Source: Streptomyces capillispiralis (GTDB taxonomy: Bacteria; Actinomycetota; Actinomycetes; Streptomycetales; Streptomycetaceae). Taken from it: a stretch of DNA of 64,000 nucleotides. Positions 41,817-50,444 of this stretch are shown one piece after another (the stretch's first letter is position 1; each line of letters begins with the position of its first letter). Where the stretch lies: the NCBI RefSeq assembly GCF_007829875.1, contig NZ_VIWV01000001.1, positions 1,550,001 to 1,614,000 on the forward strand, in the 5' to 3' direction. The notes under the pieces were generated by a model. It did not search any database and was not told the origin of the DNA. It was given only the letters and a program-made list of their open reading frames with translations. Made by a program: the position numbers and the translations under genes.

Positions 41817-43013
41817 TCAGCGTGCCGGCAGCTCCGCCTCGATCAGGTCGGCCGCCCTGCGCGTGCCGCCCTCCCGGGCCATCCCGGCCTGGATGTCCTT
41901 CAGCCGCCGGGCGACCTCCGGGTCGTCGACGAGGGCGAGGGCCGCCGCCCGCAGCACCTCGGCGTCCGCCTCGTCCGCCGGGACGTGCCGGGCCACCCCG
42001 AGCCCCTGGAGCATGTCGGCGTTGCCGAACTGGTCCACGGCCTGCGGTACGGCGATCATCGGCGTGGCCGTGGCCAGCCCCTCCTGGCTGCCGCCGGCCC
42101 CGGCGTGGGTGACGAACAGGTCGGCCTGCCGGAGGATCGCGAGCTGCGGCACCCAGGACCGCACCTCGACGTTCTCCGGCACTTCGCCCAGGTCGGCGGG
42201 GCCGACGTGCCGGCCGACCTGGAGCACCAGGTGCCAGCCGGGCAGGTCGCCGAAGGCCTTGACGCACTCCCGGTAGAAGGCGGGCTGCTTGGTGAACGCC
42301 GAGCCGAGCGACACCAGCACGACCTTCTCCGCGCCGGCGGGACGCTGCCAGTCGCCCTCGGCGGCACGGTCGCCCTGGCAGGCCCCGACGAAGGAGTACG
42401 TCCGCTCGTCGACGCGGTCGGCGTGCGGTTGCAGCGCCTTGGGGATCAGGACGATCGAGCGGTCGGGACGGCCCGCGAAGTCGTCCGGGTGCAGGGTGAT
42501 GCCGTTCTCCTCCAGCCAGGCGTGGAAGCGGGCGTAGTAGGCCTTCCCCCGTTCGGTCTTCTTCGGCTCGGCCCACAGGGGCTCGGCGACCTCCCGCTCG
42601 TAGCCGTCCCAGGCGACCAGGTTCGGGGAGAGGGAGATCGCGGGCACGCCCCAGCGGTGGGCGAGCACGCGGGCCGGGTAGGAGGTGATGTCGTGCAGGA
42701 CGAGGTCCGGTTCGTCCCCGTCGTAGGCCTCGATCAGCTGCGGGAGTGCCTGGATCGCGTCGGCCAGGAACGGCTCGACGTTGTCCAGCAAGGTGCTGCC
42801 CCAGGCCTCGGGATCGGCCTCGGGGCCCGGCAGCGTACTGGTCCACGGCCTGGGTTCGGCCCCGGTTTCGGCGACCTTCTCGGCGAAGACCGGCGGGATG
42901 GCGTACGTCACCCGGTGCCCCCGCGCCACGAGCTCGCGGATCACCTCCAGGCTGGGGTTCACGTGGCCGTGGGCGGCGATGGAGAACATGGCGATGTGAG
43001 CGGGACTGGTCAT
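41817..43013 (-). CDS. mgt: Macrolide glycosyltransferase
   Basis: 398 residues from ATG 43013 ([25 protein letters not shown]), a GT1 family enzyme. The nucleotide-sugar motif [26 protein letters not shown] segment is present ([26 protein letters not shown]), as is [15 protein letters not shown]. Length and sequence fit the S. lividans Mgt/OleD group, which inactivates macrolides by adding glucose to the desosamine 2'-OH. It follows the 23S rRNA methyltransferase gene by 47 bp, the arrangement of the lrm-mgt inducible resistance pair, so it is read from the same attenuated promoter. Confidence 0.9.
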   Translation of the reverse strand: MTSPAHIAMFSIAAHGHVNPSLEVIRELVARGHRVTYAIPPVFAEKVAETGAEPRPWTSTLPGPEADPEAWGSTLLDNVEPFLADAIQALPQLIEAYDGDEPDLVLHDITSYPARVLAHRWGVPAISLSPNLVAWDGYEREVAEPLWAEPKKTERGKAYYARFHAWLEENGITLHPDDFAGRPDRSIVLIPKALQPHADRVDERTYSFVGACQGDRAAEGDWQRPAGAEKVVLVSLGSAFTKQPAFYRECVKAFGDLPGWHLVLQVGRHVGPADLGEVPENVEVRSWVPQLAILRQADLFVTHAGAGGSQEGLATATPMIAVPQAVDQFGNADMLQGLGVARHVPADEADAEVLRAAALALVDDPEVARRLKDIQAGMAREGGTRRAADLIEAELPAR

Positions 43014-43060
43014 GCCCCGACCGTAAGCGAGACGATACGTCTCGTGCAACTTGTTTCCGA

Positions 43061-43840
43061 TCACCGGCCCAGCACCTCGTGCAGCAGCAGCCACTGCTCC
43101 GGTGTCGCCGCGCCGACCAGGACCCCCGGGTCCAGCCGCGCGGCCCGGAACGCGGCGTCCACCCGCCGCCGCGGAAACGCCCGGCGCAGGGAGGCGTGCA
43201 GTGAGCCGCCGACCCCGGAGAAGCCCAGCTCGACGAGCCGGCACCAGCCGTCGTACGCGGCGCCGTCGAGCAGCGGGGCGGGGCGGCGCTCGATCCGCAC
43301 GACACCGGCGTCGACCCGCGGCACGGGACGGAAGGAGCGCCGGCCGACCCGTGCGAGCAGCCGCCACTGGTAGCGGGGCCAGGTCAGCACCGTGAGCCGG
43401 GTCCAGCCGCCGTAGTCGCCGGTGCGTTTGCGGGCGTACTCGAGCTGGGTGAGGAGGGTGGCGTCGGTGAGTCGGGGTGCCCGCAGGCACCAGTCGACGA
43501 CGGCCGCGGTCCGGGAGAACGGCACGTTCCCTGCGAGGGAGAACGGCGTGCGGGGCGGGCGCGCGGCGAGGAAGTCGGCGCCGACGACGCGGACGTGGGG
43601 GGTGCCGGAGAAGCGGCCGCGCAGCTCGCGCACGAGCCGCGGGTCGATCTCGTAGGCGTGCAGCCGCCGGCAGAGCGGCGCCAGGGTGTCGGTCAACGCG
43701 CCCTTGCCCGCGCCGACTTCGAGCAACAGCGGGACGGGTCCGCCGTGCGGGACGGCGAGGCGGGCGAAACGTTCGGCGGTCGCGCGGTCGGCGAGGAAGT
43801 TCTGCGAGAGCGCGCGCGAGGTGGCGGAGGGGCGGGCCAT
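43061..43840 (-). CDS. ermO: Erm-family 23S rRNA adenine methyltransferase (MLS resistance)
   Basis: 259 residues. SAM-binding motif I is [35 protein letters not shown] is the Erm/KsgA N-terminus, and [17 protein letters not shown] is motif IV (N-x-P-F/Y). Erm enzymes methylate A2058 of 23S rRNA and give resistance to macrolides, lincosamides and streptogramin B. The pairing with a macrolide glycosyltransferase gene matches lrm-mgt of S. lividans. KsgA/RsmA is the alternative family, but the motif IV form and the context favour Erm. The 5' leader contains a leader peptide and an attenuator, as expected for an inducible resistance gene. Confidence 0.88.
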   Translation of the reverse strand: MARPSATSRALSQNFLADRATAERFARLAVPHGGPVPLLLEVGAGKGALTDTLAPLCRRLHAYEIDPRLVRELRGRFSGTPHVRVVGADFLAARPPRTPFSLAGNVPFSRTAAVVDWCLRAPRLTDATLLTQLEYARKRTGDYGGWTRLTVLTWPRYQWRLLARVGRRSFRPVPRVDAGVVRIERRPAPLLDGAAYDGWCRLVELGFSGVGGSLHASLRRAFPRRRVDAAFRAARLDPGVLVGAATPEQWLLLHEVLGR

Positions 43841-43870
43841 GGCCTGCGGTCCTTGTCTTCCGTGAAGGGG

Positions 43871-43892
43871 AAAAAGGGCAGACGAGTGCCCT
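43871..43892 (-). terminator. Intrinsic terminator in the erm leader (attenuator)
   Basis: Read on the reverse strand: AGGGCA (43892-43887), loop CTCGTC, TGCCCT (43880-43875), then a run of five T ending at 43871. It stops transcription 31 bp before the erm start unless the upstream half is captured by an alternative stem. Confidence 0.75.
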
Positions 43893-44032
43893 GACCGGAA
43901 GACGGAGGAAGGAAGGGGGAGGCGTGCGAACGGCGGTCGCGCCGGATCAGCGGGCGGTGCTCCCCGGGCCGGTCAGGGCTCCGGGGCCACGACGCATCCG
44001 GATGGAGTGCGTGCAGCCCCGGCCGGGACCGG
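43888..44032 (-). promoter_or_regulatory. Alternative RNA stems (antiterminator/anti-antiterminator) of the erm attenuator
   Basis: On the reverse strand, segment 1 (44032-44016; CCGGTC and CCGGGGC) can pair with segment 2 (43987-43969; GCCCCGG and GACCGG). Segment 2 can instead pair over 11 perfect bp, GCCCTGACCGG (43979-43969), with segment 3 CCGGTCAGGGC (43898-43888), which contains the 5' half of the terminator stem. The stems are mutually exclusive, the logic of ribosome-controlled attenuation. Confidence 0.75.
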
Positions 44033-44060
44033 AGTTGATGATCGCATTGAACGCTGCCAC
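43947..44060 (-). CDS. Putative leader peptide of the erm-mgt operon
   Basis: A 37-residue ORF starting at GTG 44060: VAAFNAIINSGPGRG... and ending STAR. The predicted TSS, about 7 nt after the TAGCGT box, falls at or next to this GTG, so the mRNA is probably leaderless. Codons 10-15 form segment 1 of the attenuator, and the FNAIIN stretch at residues 4-9 lies where a drug-bound ribosome would need to stall. This is reminiscent of the IFVI-type stall sites of other erm leader peptides. Confidence 0.65.
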   Translation of the reverse strand: MAAFNAIINSGPGRGCTHSIRMRRGPGALTGPGSTAR

Positions 44061-44067
44061 GCACCGC

Positions 44068-44097
44068 ACGCTAGAGGGCGTGCGTGAGCGGGTGCAA
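44068..44097 (-). promoter_or_regulatory. Promoter of the erm-mgt operon
   Basis: On the reverse strand, TTGCAC (44097-44092) and TAGCGT (44073-44068) with an 18-bp spacer fit the housekeeping sigma consensus of Streptomyces (TTGACN, TAGPuPuT). It lies just past the stop of the sugar transporter gene. Confidence 0.7.
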
Positions 44098-44114
44098 CGG
44101 GTTTTCCGGCGCGG

Positions 44115-45395
44115 TCAGCGCTGGTAGCGGGCCAGGACCAGGTTGCCGTCCTCCTCCAGCCGCTCCCGCAGCTCGTCGAGTCCGATCGCGCCGCTGTAGT
44201 ACTCCTGCAGCGCCGGGGTCGCCACCTTGTCCTTCCACTCGGGGTAGCCCCGCACGGTCTGGGCGGGGGCGGGGCGCAGGTGGTCCGCGAGGGCCGTGCC
44301 GACGGCCCAGCCGTGGTCGGCGGTGTGCAGGGCGGGGTGGGCGAGGGCCTGCCGGCCGGTGGGCAGCATCCAGTCCCCGAGGGCGAGCCGGACCGTGTTC
44401 TCCGGCCGGAGGAGGAAGTCCAGGAAGGCCACGGCCTCCTCCTTGTGCGGGCAGTCCTCGGCGACGGACAGCGTCTGCGGGCTGACGCCCTGGGTGAGTC
44501 CGCCGGCCCCGGCCGGGGCGGGCAGCACCTGCCAGTCGAAGCCCTCCGGCGCCTGCTGGACGATCTGCTGGCGGTAGGAGAAGCCGAGCGGCACCATCGC
44601 GTACTTCCCGGCGAAGAAGCCGGGCAGGGTGTCGGAGCCGCCGCTGCCGAGCGTGGTGGGCGAGGCGCTGCGGTCGGTGTTCACCTGCGCGTGGACGGTG
44701 CGCGGGACGACCTCGTCGCCCTCCTCGAAGCGCACCGTCACCTTGCCGTCGGCGCCCCGGTGGAAGAGCCGGCCGCCGGCCGAGAGGGACAGGTTGAGCG
44801 TGGCGGACACGGGCTCCTTGAGCGGCCATGCGACGCCGTACGTCCCCTCGCCGCTCAGCCGCTCGGTGACCCGGCGGAACTCGCCCCAGCTCCAGGGGTC
44901 CTCGGGGGTGGGGACGCGGACGCCGGACTCCCTCAGCCGGGTGGCGTTGGCGATGAGCACGCGCGGTTCCTGGAGGAAGGGCACGCCGTGGATGCCGTCC
45001 TTGAAGGTGACGGTCTCCCAGCCGCTGGGCGGGATGTCGGCCTTCAGCCGCTCGGGCAGCAGGTCGGTGAGATCGGCGAGGTGGCCGCCGTAGGCGAAGT
45101 CGGCGAGGTCGTCGGAGGCGTCGTGGATGATGTCGGGGGCCTCGCCGCCCTCGAAGGACGTGAGGAGCTGGTCGTGGACGCTGTCCCAGCTGCCCTGGAC
45201 GTACTCCACCCGGACGTCCGGGTGGGCGGCGTTCCACTCGTCGACCAGTTCCCTGGTGGCCTCGACGGACTCCTGCTGCCAGGCGAGGGACTGGAAGCGC
45301 AGGGTGATCCGCCCGTCGTCCCGGGTGCCGCCGGAGGAGCAGCCCGCCAGGAGCAGGGTGACGGCGAGCAGCGTCACGAGGATCCTGGTCCGCAT
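44115..45395 (-). CDS. Sugar ABC transporter binding lipoprotein (CUT1)
   Basis: 426 residues. The signal peptide ends in the lipobox LLLAGCSSGG (Cys 19). The mature domain is a family 1 solute-binding protein: LRFQSLAWQQESVEATRELVDEWNAAHPDVRVEYVQGSW, GEAPDIIHDASDD, PSGWETVTFKDGIHGVPF and HKEEAVAFLDFLLRPENTVRLA. It would bind an oligosaccharide. Its start overlaps the upstream permease stop by one base (TGATG). It is the last gene of the transporter operon; in most CUT1 operons the binding-protein gene is first. Confidence 0.92.
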   Translation of the reverse strand: MRTRILVTLLAVTLLLAGCSSGGTRDDGRITLRFQSLAWQQESVEATRELVDEWNAAHPDVRVEYVQGSWDSVHDQLLTSFEGGEAPDIIHDASDDLADFAYGGHLADLTDLLPERLKADIPPSGWETVTFKDGIHGVPFLQEPRVLIANATRLRESGVRVPTPEDPWSWGEFRRVTERLSGEGTYGVAWPLKEPVSATLNLSLSAGGRLFHRGADGKVTVRFEEGDEVVPRTVHAQVNTDRSASPTTLGSGGSDTLPGFFAGKYAMVPLGFSYRQQIVQQAPEGFDWQVLPAPAGAGGLTQGVSPQTLSVAEDCPHKEEAVAFLDFLLRPENTVRLALGDWMLPTGRQALAHPALHTADHGWAVGTALADHLRPAPAQTVRGYPEWKDKVATPALQEYYSGAIGLDELRERLEEDGNLVLARYQR

Positions 45396-46228
45396 CAGCT
45401 CTTCACCGCCCCGGCGAGCATGCCGCTCGTGATCCGCCGCTGGATGACCGCGAAGACGACCAGGGAGGGCAGCGTCGCGAGGAACGCGGCGGCCGCCAGC
45501 GGGCCGAGGTCGGCGACTCCCTCGGCCCCGATGAAGTGGGTGAGGACGACCGGCAGGGTCTGTTTCTCCGGTGTCTTGAGCAGGACGAGGGCGAAGAAGA
45601 ACTCGTTCCACGCGGTGACGAAGGCGAACAGCGCGGTCGCCACGATCCCCGGCGCGAGCAGCGGCGCGGTCACCGACACCAGGGTACGCAGCCGCCCGGC
45701 CCCGTCGACGGCCGCCGCCTCCTCCAGCTCGGCCGGCACGGCGCGGACGTATCCCACGAGCATCCACAGGGCGAAGGGCAGCGCCCAGACCACGTAGACC
45801 ATCACCAGGCCGGGCACGGAGTCGATCAGCCGCAGGTTCTTCAGCACCAGGAACAGCGGGATGATCAGCAGCACGAACGGGAACGCCTGGCTGACCACCA
45901 CCCAGCCGGTCGCGGCCCGGGTGAGCGCGGTGCGCCGGCGGGCCATGACGTACGCCATCGGTGTGGCGACGACGACGGCGACGACGGCCGCCGAGAGCGC
46001 GGCGAGCAGGGAGTTGAGGGCGGCCCGCAGCAGCGGCTGTTCGTCGAAGGCCTGGCGGAAGTTGGCGAGGGTGGGGTCGCGGGGGATCCAGGTCGGGTGC
46101 AGACCGGCCAGCTCGGCCGGTGGCTTGAGCGCGGTCGAGAGCAGCCAGAGGAACGGGAACGCCAGGAAGACGAGGTAGGCGAGGAGTGCGGCGTACTGGC
46201 CGGCGCGGGCCGCGGTGCTGGTCCTCAT
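45395..46228 (-). CDS. Sugar ABC transporter permease (MalG type)
   Basis: 277 residues with six membrane helices. The EAA loop ELEEAAAVDGAGRLRTLVSVTAPLLAPGI near residue 170 contacts the ATPase. FVTAWNEFFFALVLLKTPEKQTLPVVL is typical of MalG-type subunits. No ATPase gene is in the operon, so it presumably shares a multi-operon ATPase such as MsiK, as most Streptomyces sugar transporters do. The start overlaps the MalF-type gene (ATGA). Confidence 0.93.
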   Translation of the reverse strand: MRTSTAARAGQYAALLAYLVFLAFPFLWLLSTALKPPAELAGLHPTWIPRDPTLANFRQAFDEQPLLRAALNSLLAALSAAVVAVVVATPMAYVMARRRTALTRAATGWVVVSQAFPFVLLIIPLFLVLKNLRLIDSVPGLVMVYVVWALPFALWMLVGYVRAVPAELEEAAAVDGAGRLRTLVSVTAPLLAPGIVATALFAFVTAWNEFFFALVLLKTPEKQTLPVVLTHFIGAEGVADLGPLAAAAFLATLPSLVVFAVIQRRITSGMLAGAVKS

Positions 46229-47163
46229 GCCTCGTCACCTCCCCGGAGCCGGCCGGCGAGGAAGACGGCCAGCAGGATCGAGACCGCGGCGACCATGACA
46301 CAGCCCATCGCCGCCGCGTAGCCGAACTGACCGTAGCGGAAGGCCTCTTCGTAGGCGAAGAGCATGGGCAGCCGGGTGCGTCCGCCGGGCCCGCCCTGGG
46401 TCAGCACGTAGACCAGGGCGAAGGAGTTGAAGTTCCAGATCAGGTTGAGCGCGGTGATGGCGAGGGCGACGGGGCGCAGGGCGGGCCAGGTGACCGTGCG
46501 GAAGCGGCGCCAGGCGCCGGCGCCGTCCACCGCCGCCGCCTCGTGCAGCTCGCGCGGGGTGTTCTGGAGCCCGGCGAGCAGTGCCACGGTCGTCTGGGGC
46601 ATGCCGGCCCACACGCCCACGACGATCACCGCGGGCAGGGCGGTCGCCAGGCCGCTGAGCCAGTCGCGGTCGCCGCCGAGGCCGAGGTCGCGCAGCGTCT
46701 CGTTGAGGACGCCCGCGTCCGGGTTGTAGACGATCCGCCACATGATGCCGACGACCACCTCGGGCATCGCCCAGGGGACGATCGCCAGGGCGCGGGCCGC
46801 CCAGCGCAGTCTCAGGTCCTGGTGGAGCAGGAGGGCGAGGCCGAGGGCGAGCAGGAACTGCGGCACCGTCACCCCGACCGCCCACACCAGTCCGATGCGG
46901 AACGACTCCCAGAACAGGGTGTCGTGCAGCAGGTCCTGGAAGTTGAGGGTGCCGATCCACCGGGTGGGCTCGGTCCGGCCCGACTGGGCGTCGGTGAAGG
47001 CCAGCAGGATGCCGTAGAGCAGCGGGCCCACGCTGAGGACGAGGATCGGGATCAGCGCGGGCAGCACCAGGAACCACGGGCCGTGGTCGACGACGCGCCG
47101 CGGGGGGCGGCCCGGGTCGGGCGCGCGGGGCGCGGGTTTCCTCACCTCGGTCACCGATGTCAC
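46225..47163 (-). CDS. Sugar ABC transporter permease (MalF type)
   Basis: 312 residues and about six membrane helices (LVLPALIPILVLSVGPLLYGILLAF, FRIGLVWAVGVTVPQFLLALGLALLLHQ). The EAA loop is RELHEAAAVDGAGAWRRFRTVTWPALRPV. It is the first gene of the three-gene transporter operon and is read from a promoter candidate 40-67 bp upstream of the start. Confidence 0.93.
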   Translation of the reverse strand: MTSVTEVRKPAPRAPDPGRPPRRVVDHGPWFLVLPALIPILVLSVGPLLYGILLAFTDAQSGRTEPTRWIGTLNFQDLLHDTLFWESFRIGLVWAVGVTVPQFLLALGLALLLHQDLRLRWAARALAIVPWAMPEVVVGIMWRIVYNPDAGVLNETLRDLGLGGDRDWLSGLATALPAVIVVGVWAGMPQTTVALLAGLQNTPRELHEAAAVDGAGAWRRFRTVTWPALRPVALAITALNLIWNFNSFALVYVLTQGGPGGRTRLPMLFAYEEAFRYGQFGYAAAMGCVMVAAVSILLAVFLAGRLRGGDEA

Positions 47164-47201
47164 GGAATCAGCCCCTTTGCGCGGCTCGGTCGGGCCAGGT
47201 C

Positions 47202-47230
47202 ATGGTCGTGAAGGCGGTCCGCCTCGTCAA
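47202..47230 (-). promoter_or_regulatory. Promoter with palindrome in its spacer, sugar transporter operon
   Basis: On the reverse strand, TTGACG (47230-47225) and a weak GACCAT box (47207-47202) are 17 bp apart. The palindrome AGGCGGACCGCCT (47224-47212; 6+1+6) begins right after the -35 box. A repressor bound there would block polymerase, as in sugar-inducible operons. Confidence 0.45.
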
Positions 47231-47400
47231 GGCACCGCGCACACGCGCGACCTGTGCGAATGGGACACTGGCGCCGGGATGGCCGGATCGCGGCGGTGTC
47301 CGCGCGGCAGGGGCCGAGGGGCCGGCCGTGCGGCGGCGGGGCGAGCGGCCCGCCGGCAGGCGGCACGATCGGATGCGGACGGACACGGAGGCGGACGGAC

Positions 47401-48264
47401 ATGGACGAGGCGCGGGCGCGGGACGTCCTGGCGGCGGCCGGGGTGCTGCCCGGTGCGGGACGGGACGCGCGGCTGCTCGCCCTCGGCGAGAACGCGGTGT
47501 TCGCCGCCGGTGACCTGGTCGTCAAGGTGGGCCGCGACGCCGAACTGCTGGACCGCGCCCGCCGGGAGCTGGCCGTCGCGGGGTGGCTGGCGGCGGAGGG
47601 CGTGCCGGCGGTGCGGCCGGCCGAGCCGACGGCGGCGCTGGTCGAGGGGCACCCGGTGACCGTGTGGCACCGGCTGCCGGAACCGGTGCGGCCCGCCGGG
47701 CCCCGGGATCTGGCCGCGCTGCTGCGGCTGGTCCACGCACTGCCCGCTCCCCCCTTCGCGCTGCCGCCCCGCGAGCTGCTGGGCGGTGTGGAACGCTGGC
47801 TGCGGCTCGCGGGCGATGCGATCGACCCGGCGGACGCCGCGTACCTGCGCGCGCGGCGGGACGGTTTCGCGTCGGCCGCCGCGGCGCTGACGCCCCGTCT
47901 GCCGCCCGGCCCCATCCACGGGGACGCGCTGCCCCGCAATGTGCACATCGGGCCGGACGGGCCGGTCCTGGTCGACCTGGAGACCTTCTCGGCCGATCTG
48001 CGCGAGCACGACCTGGTGGTCATGGCCCTCTCCCACGACCGCTACGGGCTGCCGGACGAGGCGTACGCCTCGTTCACCGGGACCTACGGCTGGGACGTAC
48101 GCGAGTGGGAGGGCTGCTCGGTGCTGCGCGGGGCGCGGGAGACGGCCAGCTGCGCCTGGGTCGCCCAGCACGCGCCGGGCAACCCCAAGGCGCTGGCCGA
48201 GTTCGCACGGCGGGTGGCGTCCCTGCGGGACGGGGACGAGTCCGTGCGCTGGTACCCCTTCTGA
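47401..48264 (+). CDS. APH-family phosphotransferase
   Basis: 287 residues from ATG 47401 (MDEARARDVLAAAGV). The kinase fold is intact: N-lobe AVFAAGDLVVKVGRDAELLDRARRELAVAGWL with the nucleotide Lys, catalytic loop GPIHGDALPRNVHI, and the metal-binding VLVDLETFSAD. The substrate may be an aminoglycoside or a small alcohol. It stands alone, divergent from the sugar transporter operon (237 bp apart) and convergent with the exonuclease gene. Confidence 0.85.
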   Translation: MDEARARDVLAAAGVLPGAGRDARLLALGENAVFAAGDLVVKVGRDAELLDRARRELAVAGWLAAEGVPAVRPAEPTAALVEGHPVTVWHRLPEPVRPAGPRDLAALLRLVHALPAPPFALPPRELLGGVERWLRLAGDAIDPADAAYLRARRDGFASAAAALTPRLPPGPIHGDALPRNVHIGPDGPVLVDLETFSADLREHDLVVMALSHDRYGLPDEAYASFTGTYGWDVREWEGCSVLRGARETASCAWVAQHAPGNPKALAEFARRVASLRDGDESVRWYPF

Positions 48265-48349
48265 GCGGCACGGGGGCGCCTGCGGTCCCGTGGGCCGGGG
48301 CGGGGCGCTCCCGCCCGGCCGGGCGCCCGGGGCCGCGTGCGCGCGGCTG

Positions 48350-49072
48350 TCACACGGGCTCGCCGGCCGGCTCCCGCAGCGGCCAGGTGCCGTCGACCAT
48401 CGCCGTGGCGTCGCCCTTGCGGCGCAGGAAGTCCTGGAAGTCCGCCGCCCACCGCGCGTACCACTCGATCTGACGGCGGTGCAGCTCCGCCGGGCCGAGG
48501 GCCGCGACCTTGGGGTGGCGGACGGCTATCGCGCAGGCCAGCCGGGCCGCGGCCAGGGCGTCGGCGGTCGCGTCGTGGGCGGCGTCGAGGACGACGCCGT
48601 ACTCCGCGCAGACCGCCTCCAGGTTGCGCTTGCCGCGGCGGTAGCGGTCGACGGACCGGTCGATGGTGTACGGGTCGATGACCGGCGCCGGGTCGCCGCC
48701 GCCCAGGCGGTCGCTCAGGGACGGCAGTCCGTGGCGCCGCAGCTCGGCGGAGAGCAGGGTCAGATCGAAGGCGGCGTTGTAGGCGACGACCGGGACGCCC
48801 GTCTTCCAGTAGCCCGTGAGGACGTCGGCGACGGCGTCGGCGACCCGGTCGGCGGGGCGGCCCTCGGCGGCCGCCCGCTCGCTGCTGATGCCGTGGACGG
48901 CCACCGCGTCCTCGGGGATCGGCACGCCCGGGTCGGCCAGCCATTCCCGGCGGCCCACCGGCTCCCCCGCCCTGACCTCGATCACGGCTGCCGTGACGAT
49001 CCGTGCCTCGCGCGGGTCGGTACCCGTCGTCTCCAGGTCGAAGCCGATCAGCAGCTCCCGGTGCCAGCCCAT
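48350..49072 (-). CDS. DnaQ-like 3'-5' exonuclease
   Basis: 240 residues of the DEDDh family: ExoI IGFDLETTGTDPREARIV (Asp, Glu), ExoII VVAYNAAFDLTLLSAEL (Asp), ExoIII AAHDATADALAAARLA (His, Asp). It lacks a polymerase or helicase fusion, so it is a stand-alone proofreading-type or RNase T-like exonuclease. The C-terminus is a short helical tail with HRRQIEWYARWAADFQDF. Confidence 0.92.
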   Translation of the reverse strand: MGWHRELLIGFDLETTGTDPREARIVTAAVIEVRAGEPVGRREWLADPGVPIPEDAVAVHGISSERAAAEGRPADRVADAVADVLTGYWKTGVPVVAYNAAFDLTLLSAELRRHGLPSLSDRLGGGDPAPVIDPYTIDRSVDRYRRGKRNLEAVCAEYGVVLDAAHDATADALAAARLACAIAVRHPKVAALGPAELHRRQIEWYARWAADFQDFLRRKGDATAMVDGTWPLREPAGEPV

Positions 49073-49202
49073 GGCTGCCCCCCTTCTGTGTGGTGCGTTC
49101 CCCCAGTGGTCTCCACCCTCGCACGCACCACTGACAATCGGGGGATCGCGTTCCGCTTACCGGCCGGAGCAGGTCACCACAGGCCGTCCCAGCCGGGGGC
49201 GT

Positions 49203-50444
49203 TCACGACACCGGGCGCGAATCCGTCCACATCAGCTCGAACTCCTCGCGGTAGGTGGGGAACAGCCCGCCCTCGTCGACTTCGCCCGGCTTGACCACTT
49301 TGGTCCCGTTGCGCAGGACCAGCACCGGGGCCTCCATCCCCCGGGAGCGGCGCAGATGGTTCTGCACGACCGCGATGCCGTCCGACCCGTCGCCGTCCAC
49401 CAGGTAGGCCGTGCAGCGGGGCGTCTCGTCGTACACCTGGATCTCGAAGGCGCCCGGGTCGCGCAGCCGGGACCGCACCCGGCGCATGTGCAGGATGTTC
49501 ATCTCGACGGCGCGGGCGAGCTCGCCGCGCTTGAGGCCGAGTTCGCGCTCACGGCGCTTGACCGCGCTGGAGGCCGGGTTCAGGAACAGCAGCCGCACCC
49601 GGCAGCCGGACTCCGCGAGCCGCACCAGCCGACGCCCGGAGAAGTTCTGCACCAGCAGGTTGAGGCCGATGCCGAGGGCGTCGAGCCGGCGGGCCCCGCC
49701 GAAGATGTCCTCGGCCGGGAACTGCCGCAGCAGCCGCACCCGGTCCGGGTGGACGGCGACGACGTCGGCGTACCGGTCGCCGACCAGGTCCTCGACCGCG
49801 TCCACGGGCAGCCGGCGCGCGGACGGCACGTCGCCGCCGGCGCCGAGCATCTCCAGCAGCCGCGCGGAGGCCCGTTCGGCCTGGCTGAGGACCGCCTCGG
49901 ACAGCGCGCGGTTGCGGGAGACGACGTTCCGGGTGACCTCCAGCTCGTCCAGGGCCAGCTCGACGTCCCGGCGGTCGTCGAAGTACGGCTCGAAGCACGG
50001 CCAGTGCTGCACCATCAGCTCGCGCAGCTGCGGCAGGGTGAGGAACGACAGCACGTTGTCGTCGGCCGGGTCGAGCAGATAGCCCTTGCGGCGGCTGACC
50101 TCGCGCACCGCGACCGCGCGCTGCACCCATTCCTGCCCGGCGGGGCCCGCGGCGGCCACCACCCAGTCGTCGCCGTGCACGGGCTCGTACACGGGACGCA
50201 GCACGGCGGCCACGACCGCGCGCAGCCGCTGCTCGACCAGGTTCAGCCAGATGTAGGCGCGGCCGGCCCGCTGGGCGCGGGTGCGCACCTCGCGCCAGGC
50301 GTCGGCGCCCCAGTCCAGCTCCGGCCCGATCGAGCCCGCGTCCATCGGCCGTGCCAGGGACACCGCACCGGGCGGGACGTCCGTGGAACCACTCCCCTCG
50401 TGACCCTCGTCACCAGGGGGCAGTTCCAGCCCTCCCGAGCCCAC
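49203..50444 (-). CDS. SAV2148-type HEPN-domain protein
   Basis: 413 residues from GTG 50444 (VGSGGLELPPGDEGHEG), with GGAAGG upstream. The central part is helical (LNLVEQRLRAVVAAVLRPVYEP, the HEPN region; RRKGYLLDPADDNVLSFLTLPQLRELMVQHW). It corresponds to the actinobacterial family named after S. avermitilis SAV2148. The C-terminal half has a phospholipase-D-like alpha/beta part (RLVRLAESGCRVRLLFLNP, VLVLRNGTKVVKPGEVDEGG). HEPN domains are often RNases in toxin or stress systems, but the canonical R-x4-6-H motif is not obvious here. The role is unknown. Confidence 0.82.
   Translation of the reverse strand: MGSGGLELPPGDEGHEGSGSTDVPPGAVSLARPMDAGSIGPELDWGADAWREVRTRAQRAGRAYIWLNLVEQRLRAVVAAVLRPVYEPVHGDDWVVAAAGPAGQEWVQRAVAVREVSRRKGYLLDPADDNVLSFLTLPQLRELMVQHWPCFEPYFDDRRDVELALDELEVTRNVVSRNRALSEAVLSQAERASARLLEMLGAGGDVPSARRLPVDAVEDLVGDRYADVVAVHPDRVRLLRQFPAEDIFGGARRLDALGIGLNLLVQNFSGRRLVRLAESGCRVRLLFLNPASSAVKRRERELGLKRGELARAVEMNILHMRRVRSRLRDPGAFEIQVYDETPRCTAYLVDGDGSDGIAVVQNHLRRSRGMEAPVLVLRNGTKVVKPGEVDEGGLFPTYREEFELMWTDSRPVS

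Noticed and set aside
43693..44064. A 123-codon reverse-strand frame over the erm leader
   Set aside because: It runs through the terminator hairpin and into the erm gene in another frame; the 37-codon GTG frame fits the attenuator geometry better.
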